From: JBBTCJ01 sp038043285
GTDB taxonomy: Bacteria > Planctomycetota > Phycisphaerae > UBA1845
Assembly: GCA_038043285.1 (NCBI GenBank)
Contig: JBBTCJ010000141.1
Location: 1 to 21,067 of the forward strand
Direction: 5' to 3'
Length of the DNA stretch: 21,067 bases
The position numbers and the translations under genes were made by a program. Of the stretch, positions 16,326 through 21,067 are shown one piece after another. How positions within the stretch are numbered: position 1 is the stretch's first letter; the number at the start of each line of letters is the position of its first letter. The notes under the pieces are model-generated. The model was not told the origin of the DNA. It ran no database searches and saw nothing but the letters and a program-made list of their open reading frames with translations.

Positions 16326-16525
16326 GTGCCTGGGCTTCCCCAACCGACTCCCCTCGGCGTACCCCTTCCATCATCGGGGTTCAGAACGCTCCGAGTTCCG
16401 CGCCGCTCGGTGTCGCGGAGGTTCCGGTCATGGTATCCTTCCCTGGGGGGATTTACCTTCATCGACCGGACGTCGATGGGCTATGGACGTTCAACCGGCC
16501 CGGCGGATGTTGGAGCGTGCGGAAC

Positions 16526-16999
16526 ATGCGTGAGATTCACGGAAAGCTGACTGCCGGCGGGATCCGGTTGGCGATCGTCGTCAGCCGTTTCAATGAGTTC
16601 ATCACCTCAAAGCTGGTCTCCGGCGCGGTGGACGAGCTAAAGCGTCACGGGGCGGGCGACGACCAGTTGACCTGCGTGCAGGTTCCCGGGGCGTTTGAGT
16701 TGCCGTTCGTCGCCAAGAAACTTGCCGAGACGGGGCTGTACGACGCCATCGTCTGCCTGGGGTGCGTAATTCGCGGGCAAACGCCGCACTTCGAGTACGT
16801 CGCGGGGGAGGCCGCCAAGGGAATCGCGCACGTTGGGCTAGCTACCGGCGTGCCGACAGCCTTCGGGGTGATCACGGCTGACACCCTTGAGCAAGCGGTC
16901 GATCGAGCCGGTGCCAAGGGCGGCAACAAAGGGGCTGAGGCGGCGCTATCGGCTGTCGAGCTGGTCAATCTGCTCCGCGAATTACCCAAGCGGTCATAG
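16526..16999 (+). CDS. ribH: 6,7-dimethyl-8-ribityllumazine synthase
   Basis: RibH condenses 5-amino-6-ribitylaminouracil with 3,4-dihydroxy-2-butanone 4-phosphate to make the lumazine precursor of riboflavin. The 157-residue product has the expected length. It shows the RFNEFIT substrate loop (residues 21-27, with Phe22), VPGAFELP (53-60), VIRGQTPHFEYV (81-92, catalytic His88) and GVITADTLEQA (114-124). Arg127 and Lys135 in DRAGAKGGNKG are in place; their positions match those I recall for the Bacillus subtilis enzyme. The ATG at 16526 fits the family N-terminus (MREIHGKL); the 32-codon upstream extension is not family-like. No FMN riboswitch signature was seen upstream, and the other rib genes are absent. 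Confidence 0.95.
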   Translation: MREIHGKLTAGGIRLAIVVSRFNEFITSKLVSGAVDELKRHGAGDDQLTCVQVPGAFELPFVAKKLAETGLYDAIVCLGCVIRGQTPHFEYVAGEAAKGIAHVGLATGVPTAFGVITADTLEQAVDRAGAKGGNKGAEAALSAVELVNLLRELPKRS

Positions 17000-17090
17000 T
17001 TCTTCTACCATGGCCGGGCTGCGTGCTTGGATGGTGCAGGGGGGGAGGTTCTCCTCTGCCGGTCCCGCCGCGAACGAACTGTGATTGCCC

Positions 17091-17522
17091 ATGTCCATTA
17101 CCAGCGAGCGACATTCCGGGCGCATCCTGGCCATGCAGGCACTCTGCGAGTGGGACGTGCAGAAAGAGGATCGCGACGCTTCGCTGGCCGAACTGTTTGA
17201 CGCCTTGGAGGCGACGCCCGATGCCCGAGTCTACGCCCGGTTGATGATTCGGGGATTCTGGGCGGACCGACGGGGCGTCGATGGCAGGATTTCCGCTTCC
17301 GCCGCCCATTGGAGCCTGGATCGCATCTCGCCGGTCGAGCGAAACGTCATGCGCGTGGCCATCGTGGAAATGCTGGGAGGCGAAATCCCGCCGAAGGTGG
17401 CGATCGATGAAGCCCTCGAAATCGCCAAGGAGTTCGGCGGCGTGGATTCGCCCCGCTTCGTCAACGGGGTGCTCGACGCGGTGTTTCGGAAATCGGAGCT
17501 TGAGCGGGGGACATCGGGCTGA
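17091..17522 (+). CDS. nusB: NusB transcription antitermination factor
   Basis: A 143-residue all-helical NusB-fold protein that, with NusE (S10), binds boxA RNA during rRNA antitermination. Supporting features are the N-terminal RILAMQALCEWD and the C-terminal signature ISPVERNVMRVAIVEML, followed by PPKVAIDEALEIAKEFGG and FVNGVLDAVFR, which are close to the family consensus. The N-terminal Arg-rich RNA contact is less basic than usual. I chose the ATG over a TTG two codons earlier. The stop overlaps the ftsY ATG by one base (TGATG), so the two are almost certainly translationally coupled; ribH lies 91 bp upstream. Confidence 0.93.
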   Translation: MSITSERHSGRILAMQALCEWDVQKEDRDASLAELFDALEATPDARVYARLMIRGFWADRRGVDGRISASAAHWSLDRISPVERNVMRVAIVEMLGGEIPPKVAIDEALEIAKEFGGVDSPRFVNGVLDAVFRKSELERGTSG

Positions 17523-18436
17523 TGGGGCTGTTGGATCGGTTCAAGAAGGGGCTTTCGAAGACGCGAGAGAAGCTCGCCGCCGGGTTTCGGTCCGTGCTGC
17601 GCATCGGACAGCGGATCGATCAGGGAACGTTGGAGCGACTTGAGGAAACGATGCTCGCGGCGGACTTCGGTCCGGCCACGACGACGAAGCTGATCGAAGT
17701 CGTCCGCGCGGGGTGGAAATCGGGGAAGATCAACGAGGAGCAGGAGATCCGCGATCATCTTCGGCAGTACGTCGTGTCGATGTGGCCGCATGAGGATCGC
17801 AACATCCGCTTCGCCGAATCGGGGCCGACGGTCGTATTGGTCACGGGCATCAACGGGTCGGGCAAGACGACCAGTGTGGCCAAGCTCGGCAGCTATTTCC
17901 GCCGGGCGGGCAAGAGGGTGATCCTCGGCGCGTGCGACACCTTTCGGGCTGCCGCGGTCGAGCAGTTGAGCATCTGGTCGGGTCGGGTCGGGGTGGAGAT
18001 CGTCAAGCACCAGCAGGGGGCTGATCCGGGCGCCGTCGCCTACGACGCGTGCGAGGCTGCCGTGGCGCGCCAGGCGGACATCCTGCTCGTGGACACCGCC
18101 GGGCGATTGCACACCCAGGACCACCTGATGCGCGAGCTGGGGAAAATCCAGAAGGTCGTCGAACGGAAGATTCCCGGCGCGCCGCACGAGGTGCTGCTGG
18201 TGCTGGACGCGACCATCGGACAAAACGCGCTCAATCAGGCCAGGCAATTCTCGGAGCACGTCTCGGTCAGCGGGATCTTCCTGGCGAAGCTCGACGGCAG
18301 CGCCAAGGGCGGCGTCGTGGTGGCCATTCGCGATCTGCTGAACGTACCGGTGAAATTCGTGGGACTCGGCGAGACGCCGGAGGACATCGAACCGTTCGAT
18401 CCGGCGCTGTTCGCCGACGCACTGTTTGCGGAGTGA
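17522..18436 (+). CDS. ftsY: FtsY, signal recognition particle receptor
   Basis: FtsY is the SRP-receptor GTPase that docks Ffh-ribosome complexes at the membrane. The 304 residues form the NG domain only; the long acidic A domain of E. coli FtsY is missing, as in many bacteria, with only a short basic amphipathic start (LLDRFKKGLSKTREKL). The helical N domain ends around residue 100. GTPase motifs are G1 GINGSGKT (109-116), the SRP-specific DTFRAAAVEQL (139-149), G3 DTAGRLHT (191-198), G4 in LAKLDGSAKGG (254-264) and the closing GLGETPEDIEPFD (281-293). Unusually, GINGSGKT replaces the common GVNGVGKT. The ATG overlaps the nusB stop. Confidence 0.96.
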   Translation: MGLLDRFKKGLSKTREKLAAGFRSVLRIGQRIDQGTLERLEETMLAADFGPATTTKLIEVVRAGWKSGKINEEQEIRDHLRQYVVSMWPHEDRNIRFAESGPTVVLVTGINGSGKTTSVAKLGSYFRRAGKRVILGACDTFRAAAVEQLSIWSGRVGVEIVKHQQGADPGAVAYDACEAAVARQADILLVDTAGRLHTQDHLMRELGKIQKVVERKIPGAPHEVLLVLDATIGQNALNQARQFSEHVSVSGIFLAKLDGSAKGGVVVAIRDLLNVPVKFVGLGETPEDIEPFDPALFADALFAE

Positions 18437-18509
18437 ATGAGTTTTTCCCCGCGTCCCGATTGTCGTGGTGTCGTCTCCCCGCGACCCGGTGTCGATTCGT
18501 GCATTTTTT

Positions 18510-18537
18510 CAATCGGCAATCGACAATCTTCAATTGA
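18510..18537 (+). repeat. Four tandem heptanucleotide repeats (CAATYNN)
   Basis: Contiguous units CAATCGG, CAATCGA, CAATCTT and CAATTGA lie in the 134-bp gap between ftsY and the next gene. Seven-base periodicity is exact across 28 bases, although the last two positions of each unit vary. Heptanucleotide arrays are known in some bacteria such as cyanobacteria; their role is not established. The final unit overlaps the candidate -35 box. Confidence 0.55.
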
Positions 18538-18562
18538 CCCTTCGCCCGGGTTGTGTTACACG
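18534..18562 (+). promoter_or_regulatory. Candidate promoter of the AddB-RicT fusion gene
   Basis: TTGACC (-35, 18534-18539; five of six consensus bases) is followed by exactly 17 bases and TACACG (-10, 18557-18562; three of six). Transcription would start within a few bases of the ATG at 18571, giving a nearly leaderless message; no good Shine-Dalgarno sits before that ATG. The -10 match is weak, so this is tentative. Confidence 0.28.
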
Positions 18563-18570
18563 GGCATGTC

Positions 18571-21067
18571 ATGTCCGTTCGCTTCATCGTGGGTCGCGCC
18601 GGCACGGGCAAAACGCATCATTGTCTTCAGGAAATCCGTCGACATCTTGCGCAGGATTCCGTGGATGGTCCGCGGTTGATCTTCCTCGTGCCGGAGCAGG
18701 CGAGCCTGCAAATGGAACGGGCGATCGTGGACGCTCCGTGCCGCGAGACCATCGCCATCTCTGACCCCTCCTCTGAACCTTGCCCGCCGAAAGCGACAGG
18801 GGCTATGGTCCACGCGGCGCACCGGGCGGAGGTGCTGTCGTTTCAGAGGCTGGCCTTCCGGGTTCTTGAGTTCGCCGGTGGTTACCTGCGCGAGGCGATC
18901 TCCGAGTCGGCACGGGCGATGGTCCTTCGTCGCTTAATGAACCAGGAGGCGCCCCGCCTGAAGTTCTACCGCCGCGCGGATCGCATGGGCGGGGTCGTCG
19001 AGCAACTGGCCCGAAACATCGTCGAGTTCATTCAGGGGTCGGTGACCCCCGACACCCTGGACGAGATCGCGGGCGACGGTCAATCACTCGATCCGATGCA
19101 GGCCGCCAAGTTCCACGATCTGAGCATCCTTTACCGCGCCTACCTTGAGTACCTGGGCAGCTGCCGCCTGGACCCGACCCAATATCTCCAGGTTGCAAGG
19201 GAGCGCTTCCTTCGTTGCGACTGGCTGAACGGGGCCTTGCTATGGGTTGACGGGTTCGCCTCGATGAGTGTGGAAGAGACGACGACCCTGGTCGCACTCT
19301 CGCGGATGTGCTCGCGCGTTGAGATGACCTTTCTCATGGACGCGGCGTTGGCGGATGAGAAGGTTTTTCGCCGCGAACCGTTCGCGGCGTCGAGGCATCA
19401 TCCGACGGCATCGACCCAGCGATTGTTCGCCAAGACGGCCCAGACCTTTGACGATCTGCGGGCGTGCATTGCGGCCGCGGGAATCGCCGAGGATCCTCCC
19501 TTGGTTCTGCAGGACGCCGCGCCGCCGCGATTCGCGCGTTCGCCGCGAATTGCCGGGATTGAGGCGCACCTGTTCGACCCCGGCGCCGCCGACGCGAGGC
19601 CGGAGGGCGATCGTCCAGCGCCGACCTTCGAGCCGTCGCGCTTGCCGAGTGAGCCGAACGAGGTCGAACTCATTGCCCTCCCCTCGTGCCGACTGGAGGT
19701 GGAGTACGCCGTGGCCAAGGTGTGCGAATGGGTGCGATCCAGCGATCGAACCCTGCGCTATCGAGACATCGCCATCATTGCCCGTGACTTGGAGCCGTAC
19801 CATGACCTGCTGTCCAACGCGTTGATCGCCCGCGACGTGCCCTTTTTCATCGACCGTCGTCGCTCGCTGGCGCATCATCCGCTGGTGGAATTGCTCCGTG
19901 GCCTGGTCGCCGTCGCCGCCGACGACTATTCGCTTGCGTCGGTTCGCATCTTGCTCAAGACCGGCCTGCTTCCCCTCTCCGACGACGAAGCCGACGAGCT
20001 TGAAAACTACCTGCTCGCCTTCGGGATCTCCGGCGCATCCACCTGGCGTAAGAAGGACTGGTTACAGGTCCGCCGCGGTTCGTGGCGCGCCAGTCGGGAT
20101 GCCGACGAGCCATCGCCCGCCCCAGCCGCTGAGTTGGTTAGAAAGTCGCGAGATGCCGTGGTCCGCGTGCTGGATCCGTGGGTCTGCTTCGCGGCGGCAT
20201 CGGCGCGGCATCTTGGGGAGCCATGGCGCGACGCAATCCGCGAGTCCTTCGACCTTGCCGGTGTCGCGGGCGCCGTGGAGCGCTGGGCCGACCAGGCGGA
20301 GGAGCTGGGCGACCTGGATGGGGCCGAAGAGCACCGCCAAGCCTGGCGGACCATCGTCGAGTTCCTCGATGACCTGGGAAGCGCCTTCGCCGATGCGGCG
20401 CTGACCGTGACCGAGCTGAGTGAAGTTCTCGATACCGGACTCGCCACCCTAACGCTGGGGTTGGTGCCGCCGATGGTCGACCAGGTTCTCGTCGGGTCCA
20501 TCGAGCGAAGCCGACACCCGGACATCAAGGCCGCGGTGGTGGTGGACGCCGACCGCGGTGAGGATCTGGGGCACGTGCATGCCAGCGGCGAACAGGCGCT
20601 GGCCCGGTCCCTCGGCTGCGCACACGGACCCGGGGAGGAGCCGGTCACGCAGGCAGCACGCCGGATCGCCACGCCGGAGGACGTCAAGCGACTGCGCGAA
20701 CTGAGGGAGCAGGATGACTCGGCGCGCCGAAAGGCCTCCGAACGCGTGCTCGCCAACGGGCTCGCCATGAAGCTTTCCGATGCCGAATGGCGGTGGGACC
20801 GGCGGAAACTCACCCTCTATTTCACCGCCGAGAAGCGCGTCGACTTCCGAAACCTGGTCCGCGAACTGGCGGCGATGTTCCGGACACGAATCGAGTTCAA
20901 GCAGATCGGGGTGCGCGACGAGGCCAAGCGTTTGTCGGGGATCGGCCGGTGCGGCCGGGAATACTGCTCGGCCTCGTGGCTCCCGGAGCTGCGGCCGGTC
21001 AACCTGGGCGTGGCGAAGGACCAGCGCCTGTCGCTGAACCCGAGCCAGATCTCCGGCGCCTGCGGCC
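18571..21067 (+). CDS. AddB-like helicase-nuclease N-part fused to PSP1/RicT domain (partial at 3' end)
   Basis: An open frame of at least 832 codons, running off the window. Residues 1-655 look like the N-terminal half of AddB, the partner of AddA in double-strand-break resection. Visible are Walker A VGRAGTGKTH (7-16), VPEQASLQMER (40-50), VLSFQRLAFRVLEFAGG and DQVLVGSIERSRHPDIKAA (637-655). In AddB that last motif continues towards the rest of the helicase-like region and the C-terminal RecB-type nuclease with its Fe-S cysteines, all absent here. From about residue 656 the sequence is instead the PSP1 domain of RicT/YaaT: VVVDADRGEDLG (656-667), then FRTRIEFKQIGVRDEAKRLS (770-789), CGREYC (794-799) and SLNPSQISGACG (821-832). 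The first 25 or so residues of a normal RicT are missing. The start ATG leads straight into the Walker A strand. A real fusion, deletion or assembly chimera are all possible. Confidence 0.8.
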   Translation, partial: MSVRFIVGRAGTGKTHHCLQEIRRHLAQDSVDGPRLIFLVPEQASLQMERAIVDAPCRETIAISDPSSEPCPPKATGAMVHAAHRAEVLSFQRLAFRVLEFAGGYLREAISESARAMVLRRLMNQEAPRLKFYRRADRMGGVVEQLARNIVEFIQGSVTPDTLDEIAGDGQSLDPMQAAKFHDLSILYRAYLEYLGSCRLDPTQYLQVARERFLRCDWLNGALLWVDGFASMSVEETTTLVALSRMCSRVEMTFLMDAALADEKVFRREPFAASRHHPTASTQRLFAKTAQTFDDLRACIAAAGIAEDPPLVLQDAAPPRFARSPRIAGIEAHLFDPGAADARPEGDRPAPTFEPSRLPSEPNEVELIALPSCRLEVEYAVAKVCEWVRSSDRTLRYRDIAIIARDLEPYHDLLSNALIARDVPFFIDRRRSLAHHPLVELLRGLVAVAADDYSLASVRILLKTGLLPLSDDEADELENYLLAFGISGASTWRKKDWLQVRRGSWRASRDADEPSPAPAAELVRKSRDAVVRVLDPWVCFAAASARHLGEPWRDAIRESFDLAGVAGAVERWADQAEELGDLDGAEEHRQAWRTIVEFLDDLGSAFADAALTVTELSEVLDTGLATLTLGLVPPMVDQVLVGSIERSRHPDIKAAVVVDADRGEDLGHVHASGEQALARSLGCAHGPGEEPVTQAARRIATPEDVKRLRELREQDDSARRKASERVLANGLAMKLSDAEWRWDRRKLTLYFTAEKRVDFRNLVRELAAMFRTRIEFKQIGVRDEAKRLSGIGRCGREYCSASWLPELRPVNLGVAKDQRLSLNPSQISGACG

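Noticed and set aside
16326..16525. Possible FMN riboswitch upstream of ribH
   Set aside because: The conserved RFN-element blocks were not visible; only short inverted repeats around 16384-16425 are present.
18437..18679. 80-residue ORF directly after ftsY
   Set aside because: It overlaps the start of the AddB-like gene in another frame and has no domain; its first part is the repeat-bearing spacer.

Overview
The window is a GC-rich bacterial chromosome segment that reads most like a planctomycete (Planctomycetota, perhaps Phycisphaerae-like). This placement is an inference. It rests on the high GC, frequent GTG/TTG starts, a very long YidC, the ribH-nusB-ftsY order, small Cys-anchored lipoproteins, and a lipid/polyketide-type locus with a DUF1702-like protein, an ACP and several ketosynthases. 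No rRNA, tRNA, transposase, phage gene or CRISPR array was seen.

Layout. Positions 78-1807 (minus) hold a SAM methyltransferase and TsaB (tRNA t6A synthesis). Positions 2175-5375 (plus) hold a metallophosphoesterase and the membrane insertase YidC. Positions 5427-8156 (minus) hold an RND/MMPL-type exporter. It is divergent, across a 462-bp promoter-bearing spacer, from a plus-strand run at 8619-12659: DUF1702-like protein, acyl carrier protein, ketosynthase 1 and ketosynthase 2. A third, degenerate ketosynthase-fold gene (12679-13716, minus) converges on that run. Positions 13874-16325 carry a DUF1579-like lipoprotein (+), a CorA-type Mg2+ channel (-) and a small lipoprotein (+). Positions 16526-18436 (plus) hold ribH, nusB and ftsY; nusB and ftsY overlap by one base. 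The last gene starts at 18571 and runs off the right edge.

How the genes work together. The 5.4-12.7 kb block looks like a small acyl-chain-building module. The ACP carries the chain, two complete Cys-His-His ketosynthases elongate it, a catalytically dead ketosynthase homologue may act as a chain-length or partner subunit, and an RND/MMPL pump may export or flip the product. No ketoreductase, dehydratase or acyltransferase lies in the window, so these steps would have to come from elsewhere. The rest is mostly housekeeping: YidC and FtsY serve membrane-protein targeting, RibH makes riboflavin, NusB acts in antitermination, and TsaB in tRNA modification.

The most unusual feature is the last gene. 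It begins as an AddB-type helicase-nuclease subunit with a good Walker A motif. In the middle of an AddB motif, near residue 655, it passes in frame into the PSP1/RicT (YaaT) domain, whose own N-terminal strands are missing. This is a new fusion, a deletion product, or an assembly chimera. Other points worth checking are the degenerate ketosynthase, a palindromic repeat present once whole and once as a half copy at the window edge, a heptanucleotide tandem repeat before the fusion gene, and a 20-codon ORF bridging the ACP and ketosynthase 1.
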